NCBI RefSeq assembly: GCF_003314975.1 | Contig: NZ_QNRF01000004.1 | Location: forward strand, 186,001 to 250,000 | Length of the DNA: 64,000 nt | Direction of reading: 5' to 3' | Source of the DNA: Marinomonas aquiplantarum | Lineage (GTDB): Bacteria > Pseudomonadota > Gammaproteobacteria > Pseudomonadales > Marinomonadaceae | Shown here: one piece after another, positions 23,776-32,516 of the stretch | Layout: the number at the start of each line of letters is the position of its first letter | Position numbering within the stretch: position 1 is the stretch's first letter | Notes under the pieces: model-generated | Databases searched by the model: none | Seen by the model: only the letters and a program-made list of their open reading frames with translations | Told to the model about the DNA's origin: nothing | Position numbers and translations under genes: made by a program

Positions 23776-24093
23776 CTATAAGCAGTTCGCAGGTTTTGGT
23801 AAGCCGGCAATCTTTGCGGCTAATTTTGGTGGGCTACCAGGAAAGAGAGTCATCAAATAGATACTTCGGCCTTTTTCAGCGCCTAATTTTTTGGACACCG
23901 CTTTCGTTAATGGGCGCATAGCAGGAGACACTTCAAACTCGTGATAAAAATCACGTAGCAGGTGAATGATTTCCCAATGCTGCTCAGTCAGGGTAATGTC
24001 TTCCTGAGTGGCCAGCTGTTGCGCTAGCTCAGGTGTCCAATCGTCTAGGTTTAATAAATAGCCTTCTTCATCTAATAAGATCGAATCTAACAT
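23776..24093 (-). CDS. tusE: Sulfurtransferase TusE (DsrC family)
   Basis: 105 residues from the ATG at 24093, just after the tusB stop. An earlier TTG would overlap tusB. Its hallmarks are DEEGYLLNLDDWTPELAQ and the C-terminal KPANCL with the penultimate catalytic cysteine. TusE takes persulfide sulfur from TusBCD and passes it to MnmA for 2-thiouridine. It is the last gene of the tusDCBE operon. Confidence 0.94.
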   Translation of the reverse strand: MLDSILLDEEGYLLNLDDWTPELAQQLATQEDITLTEQHWEIIHLLRDFYHEFEVSPAMRPLTKAVSKKLGAEKGRSIYLMTLFPGSPPKLAAKIAGLPKPANCL

Positions 24094-24098
24094 AACAA

Positions 24099-24386
24099 TT
24101 ACCAACTAATGTGACTGGACGCTGAAAAGGTTATCTCAACCCATTCTGTGTCGCTGATTGCTTCGCCTAGGCTAGGTTGAACGCCATACCCTGTTGCGTC
24201 TCGCTGTAAATAATAAAGACGGATATGCTTTTCTTCCAGTGACTTCAGGTGCGTTGAGTGGGGGGGCGTTAGCCTTAGTATCGCTTCTTCAATGAGCAGG
24301 ACGGAATCTCCCTGTTTTAAGCTGCGTTGCCAAAGGGATTCGGTGTTGCTTGAGTAGCTCAATTGGTTAATCTGATGGAGGGTCAT
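24099..24386 (-). CDS. tusB: Sulfurtransferase complex subunit TusB
   Basis: 95 residues (E. coli TusB 95). It starts MTLHQINQLSYSSN and has the DsrH-like core QGDSVLLIEEAILRL. Like other TusB proteins it lacks a catalytic cysteine in the usual place and is structural in the TusBCD heterohexamer. Position between tusC and tusE is standard. Confidence 0.85.
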   Translation of the reverse strand: MTLHQINQLSYSSNTESLWQRSLKQGDSVLLIEEAILRLTPPHSTHLKSLEEKHIRLYYLQRDATGYGVQPSLGEAISDTEWVEITFSASSHISW

Positions 24387-24388
24387 AA

Positions 24389-24736
24389 TTAAAAGCGAAA
24401 TACCTGCTGATAGCTTGAGAACAACTCAGACCATGCGGCTGAATCCAGTGAAGTAATACCAGGCCATTGAGTGGCTGGGTCTGGGGCTAAGCTAGAAGAC
24501 TCAATAAAAACGTTTTCAATGTCATAAAATTCCAGACCGTCGAGTAATTTGTGCAGGTTTTTACCTTGTTCTGGTTCTGGTTGTTGGTGTTTTGTAAGAA
24601 GCGAAAGTGCGGCATCAGACAGGCAAAGGTCGACTTTTTGTTCGAATGTCGCCAATACCAAGGCGAGATCTAACCCTTCTTTACAGGCAATACTGCTGTA
24701 AGGACTCGATGTTAAATGGATTAAGGTATTCTTCAT
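24389..24736 (-). CDS. tusC: Sulfurtransferase complex subunit TusC
   Basis: 115 residues of the DsrF-like family. It begins MKNTLIHLTSSPYSSIACKE, with the typical SPYxSxxxxEGLDxALxxATF pattern. It is a structural partner in the TusBCD sulfur relay, without a required cysteine of its own. It lies two bases from tusB and four from tusD, so the operon is tight. Confidence 0.9.
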   Translation of the reverse strand: MKNTLIHLTSSPYSSIACKEGLDLALVLATFEQKVDLCLSDAALSLLTKHQQPEPEQGKNLHKLLDGLEFYDIENVFIESSSLAPDPATQWPGITSLDSAAWSELFSSYQQVFRF

Positions 24737-24740
24737 CGTC

Positions 24741-25133
24741 TTACCTGAATTGAATGATTTTTTGTGTAGAGTTCATCAGCTCGACGAACGTGCCTAGGCC
24801 TTCAAGCTGGAAACCACTAGACAATGAGTGGTGGTTTAATTCATAGCGTTTGCTTTCTGTTTCGTTGATTACGCCACGTCGAACGGCAGCAGCAATGCAT
24901 AAATACAAAGGCAGATTAAATTCACTGGCGAGAGTTTGCCATGCTTGTTTAAGGTTTATCTCATCACGAGGCGGCTGTGCTAAGTCGTTGCCAATAAGGA
25001 CCGCATCTTCATAAAAAAACACCCCTTTGATACTGTCAGGCTGCGCTGTTAACGCTGCTCTGGCAAAGCATAAGGCAGAATGACAAGCCTTGCTTTGGTA
25101 AGGAGAGCCGGTAACGAGAAGGGTGTGTTGCAT
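24741..25133 (-). CDS. tusD: Sulfurtransferase complex subunit TusD
   Basis: 130 residues of the DsrE family (E. coli 128). It starts MQHTLLVTGSPYQSKACHSA and has VFFYEDAVLIGND. The conserved sulfur-carrying cysteine is in LPLYLCIAAAVRRGV. TusD receives sulfur from IscS through TusA. First gene of tusDCBE. Confidence 0.93.
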   Translation of the reverse strand: MQHTLLVTGSPYQSKACHSALCFARAALTAQPDSIKGVFFYEDAVLIGNDLAQPPRDEINLKQAWQTLASEFNLPLYLCIAAAVRRGVINETESKRYELNHHSLSSGFQLEGLGTFVELMNSTQKIIQFR

Positions 25134-25171
25134 GGTTTGAACCTTAAATCGTCGATCAGATGCGGATTTTA

Positions 25172-25205
25172 CCGATAAAAAAGGCCGCAGTCAGCGGCCT
25201 TTTCA
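25172..25205 (-). terminator. Terminator of the yccA-like gene
   Basis: The stem AAAAGGCCGC / GCGGCCTTTT with a five-base loop has a T run on the minus strand. It separates the Bax-inhibitor family gene from tusD. Confidence 0.85.
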
Positions 25206-25220
25206 TTTTTTGACTCAATA

Positions 25221-25880
25221 TTAGTCGTCGCTGCTAGACATGCCTAGCAAAGACAAGATACTGATGAACATATTGTATAAGGCAACATAGAGGTTTACGG
25301 TTGCCATAATGTAGTTCGTTTCACCACCACGCACAATTTCACTGGTTTGCAGCAAAATGATGGCTGCAGAGAACAGTGCGAAGCCTGCTGAGATGAAGAT
25401 TTGCAGAGCTGGCATTTGTACAAAGAAACCGGCAATTACCGCGAACAAAAGTACAAAGAAACCAACTGTGATGAAGCCATTCAGGAAGCTGAAGTCTTTT
25501 TTGGAGATAAGCGCGTAAGCGGATAATCCCATGAAAGACAAACCTGTGATGCCGAGCGCACTCATGATTAAGCTAGCACCGTTTGAAAGGCTTAGGTAAG
25601 CACTTAAAATAGGACCTAGTGTGAGGCCCATGAAGCCAGTTAACGCGAATACGCAAAGAATACCAGCGGCACTGTTTTGGCATTTATGAGTTAGGAACAA
25701 TAAGCCGTAAAATCCAACCAAGGTTAAAATCAAACCAGGGTGAGGTAAGTTGAAGGCCATGCTCAAACCTGCCGTAAAGGCACTGAACAAAAGGGTTAGC
25801 GACAACAAACCGTATGTGTTGCGGAGCGTTTTGTTTGCCGCTTGGGACGTGTGTGTCGAAAGGGCTTCTGAGTAACGCAT
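25221..25880 (-). CDS. yccA: Bax inhibitor-1 family membrane protein (YccA-like)
   Basis: 219 residues, almost entirely hydrophobic, with seven predicted membrane helices. It begins MRYSEALSTHTSQAANKTLR and ends with VNLYVALYNMFISILSLLGM, the segment conserved in BI-1 proteins. E. coli YccA binds and restrains the FtsH protease. In E. coli yccA lies next to tusE, and here it precedes tusD. AGGAGT in front of the ATG supports the start. Confidence 0.92.
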   Translation of the reverse strand: MRYSEALSTHTSQAANKTLRNTYGLLSLTLLFSAFTAGLSMAFNLPHPGLILTLVGFYGLLFLTHKCQNSAAGILCVFALTGFMGLTLGPILSAYLSLSNGASLIMSALGITGLSFMGLSAYALISKKDFSFLNGFITVGFFVLLFAVIAGFFVQMPALQIFISAGFALFSAAIILLQTSEIVRGGETNYIMATVNLYVALYNMFISILSLLGMSSSDD

Positions 25881-26102
25881 TAGAGTAACTCCTATAAAGT
25901 TTATGTTTAACTATGGACTTAATATGAGGTGGAAAGTTCCAAAGTTCAAGTAAGAATATTTGTTTTATAATGGAAAAGCGACAAGTGAGAGACTTATTAG
26001 TAAAAAATGTTGGTTTTTAGTCGTTAGATTGATGAAGGCTGGCCGTGCTTATGGAACGGGCTTTTGATAGACTAACTAACCTACTTAGGCGAAGCGAGAC
26101 TT

Positions 26103-26906
26103 ATGTTGGAACACGATTATTCCTTACCCATCTCATTTTCTATGGCGGCTCAAATCGGCTTAGAAGAAACTGTTCTACTGACGTATCTGCAGCAGCAATT
26201 TTATGCGCAAAACGCTCAGACACTGAGATTGGATATGCGTTTACTCAGCCGTCAATTGCCTTTTTGGACCGTGCCGATGATTTTACGTTTATTGGCCAAC
26301 CTTCAGCTCAGTCAGTTTTTGAGCTTTCAGCGTCAAAATGATTTGATAGAAGTGCAATTGGTGGCAAAAAAGTCAGACCAAGCAGCACAAGTTGCGTCAC
26401 CCAAAGTGGCGGTGCAAGACGATCAATTGATGGACAAGATGGATCGTTTGCACAAAGCGTCGCGTCAAAAGACGGAAGAATTCACGCCGCAACCAAAAAC
26501 CTATACGACACAAGCGCCAACTCGACATTATGAGACGTCGCCACCAGTGGCGAAAGATCGCCGTGGCGTCACTGATTTCGATTTATATTTAGAGCAGAAA
26601 GAGCGAGCGCGTCAGCCAGATCAATGGCAACCCGAAGAAGCAACATTTGAGCAAATTTTGCAAGCAGGCATTGCGCGTGAGTTTGCGATGGGATTACAAA
26701 CAGAGTTTTTGTTACGTATCAAAGAACAACGTAAAAACGTCAGAACTTGGAATAGCGAGTTTTTCAAATACGTAAAACGTCAGTGGCAATACAAACAATC
26801 GGATCGGGCTTCATATGAAGGAACCTCAGTCAGTTCAAAATTTAATAAAACCTCTCGAGAGCAAGTTAGCGACGCCCTCAGCAACATACACGACACAGAC
26901 TGGTGA
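26103..26906 (+). CDS. DnaT-like primosomal protein
   Basis: 267 residues. The C-terminal part (about 165-245) matches the DnaT single-strand DNA binding region: FDLYLEQKERARQPDQWQPE, then QAGIAREFAMGLQTEFLL and VRTWNSEFFKYVKRQW. The N-terminal part (1-90) looks like a winged-helix replication domain (DYSLPISFSMAAQIGLEETV). A disordered Gln/Pro/Thr-rich linker joins them. By family it should help load DnaB helicase during restart. It overlaps the next gene by up to 92 bases. Confidence 0.8.
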   Translation: MLEHDYSLPISFSMAAQIGLEETVLLTYLQQQFYAQNAQTLRLDMRLLSRQLPFWTVPMILRLLANLQLSQFLSFQRQNDLIEVQLVAKKSDQAAQVASPKVAVQDDQLMDKMDRLHKASRQKTEEFTPQPKTYTTQAPTRHYETSPPVAKDRRGVTDFDLYLEQKERARQPDQWQPEEATFEQILQAGIAREFAMGLQTEFLLRIKEQRKNVRTWNSEFFKYVKRQWQYKQSDRASYEGTSVSSKFNKTSREQVSDALSNIHDTDW

Positions 26907-27636
26907 TCAAGCAGAAAGCGGTTACGGTGGGGCGAGAGATTCGGGACCATCAGAGGCGGAGCAACAGACTCGTGTGTTGGTTAATATGCTGTTTGCCCGT
27001 TTTAAAGCCATTTACACTCACAAGTTTGCCTCGGCGTATAGCAATCCAGATGAAGTAAAGCTGGCAAAGCGAGAGTGGGCTATTGCGTTAAAAGGTTTTC
27101 AAGAGCCTTTGTTGGCTTATGCTGTTGAGCGTACAAAGGAAACCTATGCTTGGCCGCCAACCATATCCGAATTTCTAAAACTGATTAATACGGCTTATAA
27201 AGCCTATGGTTTAATCGATCCTCGTTCGGCTTACAAAGAAGCCTGTGCTTGTCGAGTTGATCCATTAACTTTCCGCTGGAGTCACCCCGCGGTGTATTTT
27301 GCAGGTGCAGATACGGGTTGGTATAAGCTCAAATCAGAAGAAGAAAGAGTTACTTGGCCGTTGTTTGAGCAAGCTTATTTAAAGATTATCGATCGTGTCA
27401 TTGCTGGTGAACGTTTGAGCGTGCCGAAAGTGGTGATGATTGAAGATAAACACACACTGGATATTACAACCTTGGCGCAACAGATTGCTGAGCAAATGGA
27501 GATGACAGAAGAAGCTGTTGCTCCATTGCTTTATTACACTCAAAAAACACCAGGGTCTGGTATTCGGCAGCGTTATCGTGAGCTGAGTCAAGCAAAGCTG
27601 ACTAAACTCGGTTTTCACGGCCGCTTGCCTAATTAG
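26815..27636 (+). CDS. Replication protein P-like helicase loader
   Basis: Up to 273 residues. The start is uncertain: ATG 26815 lies inside the previous gene, and a GTG near 26971 is the next good choice. The core RFKAIYTHKFASAYSNPDEV and EWAIALKGFQEPLLAYAVER resembles the phage lambda P / helicase-loader group, followed by WPPTISEFLKLI. The protein would bring DnaB to DNA. It lies in the core chromosome, far from the prophage, next to a DnaT-like gene, so it looks domesticated. Confidence 0.7.
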   Translation: MKEPQSVQNLIKPLESKLATPSATYTTQTGDQAESGYGGARDSGPSEAEQQTRVLVNMLFARFKAIYTHKFASAYSNPDEVKLAKREWAIALKGFQEPLLAYAVERTKETYAWPPTISEFLKLINTAYKAYGLIDPRSAYKEACACRVDPLTFRWSHPAVYFAGADTGWYKLKSEEERVTWPLFEQAYLKIIDRVIAGERLSVPKVVMIEDKHTLDITTLAQQIAEQMEMTEEAVAPLLYYTQKTPGSGIRQRYRELSQAKLTKLGFHGRLPN

Positions 27637-27749
27637 GTGGACGAGGCAGTAAATTAGACTTTCTGTTTTATTGACAAAGGTACAATAGCAGGTTGTCATA
27701 AGCATCATAGAGATAACGAAACCTGTATTGAAAGATGACAGAGGTGGTT

Positions 27750-28391
27750 ATGTTAAAAGTTTTAATTGTGGATGATCACGATATGGTCAGCCAAGGTATT
27801 AGCCTCGTATTACAGGACGTTAAAGGTGTCGAGGTGGTCGGCGTCGCACACAGTGGTGAGGAAGCCATTGCACAATCTAGAGCGACAACACCTGATATTG
27901 TATTGATGGATGTGCATATGCCGGGGATTGGTGGTTTGGGTGCGACGAAAGAAATAAAACGCATTTTGCCAAAGACTAAGGTGATTGCTCTGTCGGCTTT
28001 AGATGACAACCTGTATCCCGTAAAATTGATTGAAGCGGGGGCGTCTGGCTATGTCACCAAGGGGACAAATGCTTCCGAGTTATTAGACGCGATCAGTATG
28101 GTGTCGAAAGGCGAGCATTACATTTCCAAAGACATTGCTCAGAAGATGGCCTTGTCTAAATTCTCGATTGATGATCAGGGTTCTCCTTTAGGCGAGCTAT
28201 CTGACCGAGAGTTGCAAGTTGCGCAGATGATAGTGGATTGTAAAAAATCCAGTGAAATCGCAGAACATCTTAATGTTAGCCCTAAGACGGTTAGCACTTA
28301 TCGTACTCGAATCTTCGCTAAATTGAATATCGATAGCGACGTTGAGCTTATTCATTTGGCCGTACGTTATAATGTACTCGGCATGGGCTAG
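27750..28391 (+). CDS. uvrY: LuxR/FixJ-type response regulator GacA/UvrY
   Basis: 213 residues from ATG 27750, which follows GAGGTGG. An in-frame ATG 15 bases earlier is possible. The receiver domain (1-120) has the acidic pocket VDDHD, the phosphorylated Asp in VLMDVHMPG and the switch Lys in GYVTKGT. The HTH is SDRELQVAQMIVDC...SEIAEHLNVSPKTVSTYRTR. GacA/UvrY pairs with GacS/BarA and activates CsrB-type small RNAs. The uvrY-uvrC-pgsA order matches E. coli. Confidence 0.94.
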   Translation: MLKVLIVDDHDMVSQGISLVLQDVKGVEVVGVAHSGEEAIAQSRATTPDIVLMDVHMPGIGGLGATKEIKRILPKTKVIALSALDDNLYPVKLIEAGASGYVTKGTNASELLDAISMVSKGEHYISKDIAQKMALSKFSIDDQGSPLGELSDRELQVAQMIVDCKKSSEIAEHLNVSPKTVSTYRTRIFAKLNIDSDVELIHLAVRYNVLGMG

Positions 28392-28403
28392 AACGAGGTT
28401 TGT

Positions 28404-30227
28404 TTGAGCCACTCCGAATTTGATTCTAAACACTTTGTTAGTCATCTTACGACCCGTCCAGGGGTGTATCGTATGTATGATGAGCAAGGGGAATTGCTTT
28501 ATGTTGGTAAAGCAAAAAATCTCAAAAATAGGGTCGCCAGTTACTTTCGTCCTACAGGTTTGACCACAAAAACCATGGCGCTGGTGAGTCGAATTCACCA
28601 TATTGAAATCGCGGTGACCAAAAGCGAAACCGAAGCCTTATTGCTTGAACAGACTTTAATTAAGCAGCATCGACCGCCTTATAACATCTTGCTTAGGGAT
28701 GATAAATCCTACCCTTATATTCTACTGTCGAACCATCAGCATCCTGCTTTGTTATTTCGTCGTGGTGATAAAGCCAAACAAGGTACCTTATTTGGTCCTT
28801 TTCCGAGTGGCACGGCAGTCAAAGAAAGTCTGAACACCATGCAAAAGGTGTTTAAAGTACGTCAGTGTGAAGACAGTACTTATGCCAATCGCTCACGACC
28901 ATGTCTGCAATATCAGATTAAGCGTTGCTCTGGTCCCTGTGTCGGTTTAATCAGTGATGAAGAATACGAGGCTGATGTACGTCATGCGAGAATGTTTTTA
29001 CAAGGCCGTAATCAAGAGCTAACGGATGAAATCAGTCTGCAGATGACGGATGCTGCAAAAGACATGGAGTTTGAGCGAGCCGCAGAGCTGCGTGACCAAA
29101 TGATTCAGCTCAAGCATATTCAAGAGCAGCAACATGTTTACGGTCAGTCGGGCGAAGCGGATGTGATTGCTTCTATTATTCAGCCTGGTGGTTTGTGCGT
29201 CCATGTGATGATGGTGAGAAATGGTAAGGTGGTTGGCAGTAAAAGCCATTATCCAAAAATGCCGTTGGAGATCAGTGAAGGAGAATTACTGTCTTCCTTT
29301 ATTGCTCAATTTTACTTAGGCGGTGCACAAGAACTACCAAAAGCATTGATCCTAAGTCATGAGTTGGATGATATCGACAGCCTTAAGGAAGGTATTTTTG
29401 AAACCACAGGTAAAAAAATCGAGGTTGTTTCAAATGTTCGTGGCCAAAGGGCGCGTTGGTTAGAGCTGGCAAAATTGAATGCTGAGCAAGGCCTGCAGGC
29501 GCGACTTTCTGATAAACGAAATCATTTTAGCCGTATAACTGCCTTGCAAAAATTGTTAGGCTTCACTGAGCCGCCAGCTCATATGGAATGTTTTGATATT
29601 AGTCATTCCAGCGGTGAGGCGACAGTAGCTTCCTGTGTTGTGTTTGGACCCGATGGACCAGACAAAAAGCGTTATCGGTCTTTCAATATCGAAGGCGTCG
29701 AAGCGGGGGATGATTATGCCGCCATGAAGCAAGCGCTAACTCGTCGATATAAGCGAGTGAAAAGTGGTGAAAACCCTGCACCAGATGTCTTACTCATTGA
29801 TGGTGGTAAAGGTCAGTTAAGCCAAGCAGAAGCGGTGTTACAAGAGTTAGGTTTGGTCAATATCTTTTTGTTAGGGGTAGCGAAAGGAGACACTCGTAAG
29901 CCGGGGCTGGAAACCTTGTACATTGGATCCAAGGAAGATGAGGTTGTGTTACCGCCTGATTCAGCGGCACTCCACTTGATTCAGCATATTCGGGATGAGG
30001 CACACCGCTTTGCCGTGAAAAGCCATCGTCGACGTCGTGATAAAAAGCGGCGACATTCGGTTTTAGAGGATATTCCTGGAATTGGTCCAAATCGTCGAAA
30101 AGAATTGCTCACCGCATTTGGTGGTTATCAGGAGTTGTTATCCGCCAGTCAGGAAGACATTGCTAAGGTAAAAGGCATTAGTGCGAAAAAAGCCGAAGAA
30201 ATCTACCTCTATTTGCATAAGAGTTAA
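28404..30227 (+). CDS. uvrC: Excinuclease ABC subunit C
   Basis: 607 residues (E. coli 610), TTG start after ACGAGG. The N-terminal GIY-YIG nuclease is seen in TTRPGVYRMYDEQGELLYVG and GKAKNLKNRVASYF. Then come the cysteine-rich segment RPCLQYQIKRCSGPC, the UVR motif, the RNase H-like C-terminal nuclease around MECFDISHSSG and LLIDGGKGQLSQ, and the HhH2 tail EDIPGIGPNRRKELLTAFGG. It makes both incisions in nucleotide excision repair. Confidence 0.97.
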   Translation: MSHSEFDSKHFVSHLTTRPGVYRMYDEQGELLYVGKAKNLKNRVASYFRPTGLTTKTMALVSRIHHIEIAVTKSETEALLLEQTLIKQHRPPYNILLRDDKSYPYILLSNHQHPALLFRRGDKAKQGTLFGPFPSGTAVKESLNTMQKVFKVRQCEDSTYANRSRPCLQYQIKRCSGPCVGLISDEEYEADVRHARMFLQGRNQELTDEISLQMTDAAKDMEFERAAELRDQMIQLKHIQEQQHVYGQSGEADVIASIIQPGGLCVHVMMVRNGKVVGSKSHYPKMPLEISEGELLSSFIAQFYLGGAQELPKALILSHELDDIDSLKEGIFETTGKKIEVVSNVRGQRARWLELAKLNAEQGLQARLSDKRNHFSRITALQKLLGFTEPPAHMECFDISHSSGEATVASCVVFGPDGPDKKRYRSFNIEGVEAGDDYAAMKQALTRRYKRVKSGENPAPDVLLIDGGKGQLSQAEAVLQELGLVNIFLLGVAKGDTRKPGLETLYIGSKEDEVVLPPDSAALHLIQHIRDEAHRFAVKSHRRRRDKKRRHSVLEDIPGIGPNRRKELLTAFGGYQELLSASQEDIAKVKGISAKKAEEIYLYLHKS

Positions 30228-30314
30228 GCTCGCTACATTAAAGTTAGCAAAAGCTAAGTTTTTAAACGTTATGTTTTACTGGGCAGGTTTGCCCCAGCAT
30301 TAATTGGATTTGAA

Positions 30315-30875
30315 ATGAATATACCGAATATTTTAACTTCCGTTCGCATCTTGATGATTCCGGTATTGGTGGTCATTTATTATTTACCATGGGAAGGGCG
30401 TTATCATACCTGTGCCATCATTTTTGCTTTAGCGGCGATTACGGATTGGTTAGATGGTTATTTGGCGAGAAAGTTAAATCAGACATCAGCCTTCGGTGCT
30501 TTTTTTGATCCAGTCGCAGATAAGCTGATGGTCTCCATTGCCTTAGTGCTATTGGTGGCAAGCTATTCCAATCCCTTGATGACGTTAGCCAGCGCGGTCA
30601 TTGTTGGTCGAGAGATTGTGATCTCCGCTTTGCGTGAATGGATGGCTGAAATGGGCAAACGCGCCAGCGTGGCGGTGTCTTATATTGGGAAGCTAAAAAC
30701 CGCCATGCAAATGCTGGCTATTTTTATTTTATTGGGTTCTCGTCCAGACACTTTGGTTGCACATATTGGTGAAGGGGTATTGATCGCGGCGGCCTTGCTC
30801 ACACTTTGGTCAATGTACGTTTATCTAAAAGCCGCTTGGCCTGAGCTGATGTCGAAGGAATCGGATAAAAACTAA
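30315..30875 (+). CDS. pgsA: CDP-diacylglycerol-glycerol-3-phosphate 3-phosphatidyltransferase
   Basis: 186 residues (E. coli 182). The CDP-alcohol phosphotransferase signature D-G-x2-A-R-x8-G-x3-D-x3-D is in DWLDGYLARKLNQTSAFGAF followed by FDPVADKL. It makes phosphatidylglycerol phosphate in the inner membrane. The pgsA-tRNA(Gly-Cys-Leu) order is shared with E. coli. Confidence 0.96.
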   Translation: MNIPNILTSVRILMIPVLVVIYYLPWEGRYHTCAIIFALAAITDWLDGYLARKLNQTSAFGAFFDPVADKLMVSIALVLLVASYSNPLMTLASAVIVGREIVISALREWMAEMGKRASVAVSYIGKLKTAMQMLAIFILLGSRPDTLVAHIGEGVLIAAALLTLWSMYVYLKAAWPELMSKESDKN

Positions 30876-30971
30876 TCAGAATGCAAAAAAGTGGCTAAGT
30901 TAGCCATTTATTTAGAATTTTTCCTTGACGTGAAAGCTCAAATACATAGAATAGGCACCGTCTTTTGAGAC

Positions 30972-31046
30972 GCGGGAATAGCTCAGTGGTAGAGCACAAC
31001 CTTGCCAAGGTTGGGGTCGCGAGTTCGAGCCTCGTTTCCCGCTCCA
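30972..31046 (+). tRNA. tRNA-Gly (anticodon GCC)
   Basis: 75 bases including an encoded CCA. The seven-base acceptor stem GCGGGAA / TTCCCGC, D arm with GTGGTAGAGC, anticodon loop TTGCCAA and GTTCGAGCC T loop are all present. Confidence 0.97.
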
Positions 31047-31067
31047 TCTTTAAAGATTTCTGATAGA

Positions 31068-31141
31068 GGCCGGATGGCAGAGTGGTCATGCAGCGGACTG
31101 CAACTCCGTGAACGCCGGTTCGATTCCGACTCCGGCCTCCA
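31068..31141 (+). tRNA. tRNA-Cys (anticodon GCA)
   Basis: 74 bases with encoded CCA. The acceptor stem GGCCGGA / TCCGGCC, anticodon loop CTGCAAC, discriminator T and the GGTTCGATTCC T arm fit tRNA-Cys. Confidence 0.97.
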
Positions 31142-31151
31142 TAATCAGATT

Positions 31152-31238
31152 GCCCGGGTGGTGAAATTGGTAGACACACAAGACTTAAAATCTTGCGCTT
31201 TAACGAGCGTACCGGTTCGATTCCGGTCCCGGGCACCA
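31152..31238 (+). tRNA. tRNA-Leu (anticodon TAA); prophage attachment site
   Basis: 87 bases with the long variable arm of class II tRNAs and encoded CCA. The acceptor stem is GCCCGGG / CCCGGGC and the anticodon loop CTTAAAA. The integrase gene starts 180 bases downstream in the same direction. The prophage therefore used the 3' end of this gene as attB, leaving the tRNA intact. The E. coli counterpart is leuZ, also UAA. Confidence 0.96.
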
Positions 31239-31256
31239 TTTATGGTGCCTTTTTTG
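31232..31256 (+). terminator. Terminator of the tRNA operon, built on the tRNA-Leu 3' end
   Basis: GGCACCA-TTTA-TGGTGCC followed by a T run. The left arm is the last bases of tRNA-Leu. It lies inside the likely attachment core region, so integration supplied or kept the right arm. Confidence 0.8.
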
Positions 31257-31403
31257 TTTCTGCACCTTTCTAAATTCTTTCTATCCCTTCTATACTAAGC
31301 CTTTCAGGCGTTTTCTCGATTTTCTCAAATTGCTTATTTTTCCTATCCTGTGCTATGTTTTCTAAAATTCAGCACCATTTGAGCACCATTTCCAGCACCA
31401 TTT
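31233..31403 (+). repeat. Four GCACCATTT repeats: tRNA 3' end and three upstream of int
   Basis: GCACCATTT occurs at 31233-31241 (tRNA-Leu 3' end) and again at 31372-31380, 31383-31391 and 31395-31403. The last three are spaced 11 and 12 bases apart, about one helical turn, and end 14 bases before the integrase ATG. They could be integrase arm-type or excisionase sites, or remnants of earlier attachment events. The matching right attachment site is not in the window. Confidence 0.7.
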
Positions 31404-31417
31404 ATTGAGGACGAATA

Positions 31418-32431
31418 ATGGCTAGTGCCTATAAACGAGGGAATAAGTGGAGAGCGCAGTTTGAGCTTTCAACAGGCCGCAAGACGAGAGACGGATTTAA
31501 AACAAAGCGAGAGGCACTCGCTTGGGCTGTAGAGGCTGAAAAGCTAGACAAAGAGAGACTATCGGATGAAATCCCTGATCGTCCTTTCAGCGAAGCTCTA
31601 GAGCGTTATCGTGATACCGTAAGCGTGACCAAGCGCGGACAAAAGTTTGAAATACGACGAATTGACCGATGGCTGGGCAACGGAGCGGACGACACAGACC
31701 CTTTATGCTTTATCTCACTGCAGAACCTACAAGCAAAACACTTTGCAGAATGGCGTGACAGACGCCTACAGCAAGTTGCTGTGGGTACCGTACTAAGAGA
31801 ATGGAATGTCTTGTCAGCCATTTGCAGCGCCTGCTCAAAAGAATGGGGATGGCTAAAGGACAACCCCATGTCCAAAGTAAAACGGCCAGCAGAACCAGAA
31901 GCCAGAACAAGGCGATTATTACCAGGTGAGTTTGAACAACTCATGATCGCCACACAATACGACATAGACACCCCACCAGAGTCCAAAAGCGAACGAATAG
32001 GCGCTGCCATCGTCTTTGCTATAGAAACCGCCATGCGTGCCGGTGAGATTTGCGGCATCACATGGGAAGACGTAGATCTAACCAAGCGAACCGTATACCT
32101 ACCCAAAACCAAAAATGGCAACCCAAGAACAGTGCCATTATCTAAAACCGCGGTAAAAGTGTTAGAACAACTTAAAACGCTTGAAGACTGCAAGCGCAAA
32201 GCCTTTAACCTAAAGTCAGATTCCCTTGACGTGAACTTCAGAAAGATTCGTAACAAGTGCCTGATTGATGATCTACACTTTCATGACTTAAGGCGAGAAG
32301 CACTGACACGACTCGCCACCAAAGTAGATGTGCTTAACCTAGCGAAAATATCAGGCCATACAGACCTAAGAATTCTGCAGCGCGTCTATTACGCACCAGA
32401 TATGGGTGATATAGCACTAATGCTAGACTGA
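31418..32431 (+). CDS. int: Tyrosine-type phage integrase
   Basis: 337 residues. An N-terminal arm-binding region (MASAYKRGNKWRAQFELS) and a core-binding domain (about 60-165) precede the catalytic domain. The active-site residues are visible: Arg in AIETAMRAGEI, Lys in PKTKNGNPRTVPLS, H289-x-x-R292 in HFHDLRREA, H314 in SGHTD and the nucleophilic Tyr at 324 or 325 in LQRVYYAPD. It recombines attP with the 3' end of tRNA-Leu. Confidence 0.95.
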   Translation: MASAYKRGNKWRAQFELSTGRKTRDGFKTKREALAWAVEAEKLDKERLSDEIPDRPFSEALERYRDTVSVTKRGQKFEIRRIDRWLGNGADDTDPLCFISLQNLQAKHFAEWRDRRLQQVAVGTVLREWNVLSAICSACSKEWGWLKDNPMSKVKRPAEPEARTRRLLPGEFEQLMIATQYDIDTPPESKSERIGAAIVFAIETAMRAGEICGITWEDVDLTKRTVYLPKTKNGNPRTVPLSKTAVKVLEQLKTLEDCKRKAFNLKSDSLDVNFRKIRNKCLIDDLHFHDLRREALTRLATKVDVLNLAKISGHTDLRILQRVYYAPDMGDIALMLD

Positions 32432-32516
32432 TGGATATTAGTAGATGGGTTATAAAGTTAATTTTTTAGTATTATTTTCTAATACCTATGGTTAGTAAAA
32501 TGCAACAGGATGTTAA

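Noticed and set aside
26045-26341. 98-codon plus-strand frame overlapping the DnaT-like gene
   Set aside because: It shares DNA with the recognised DnaT-like protein in another frame and has no domain.
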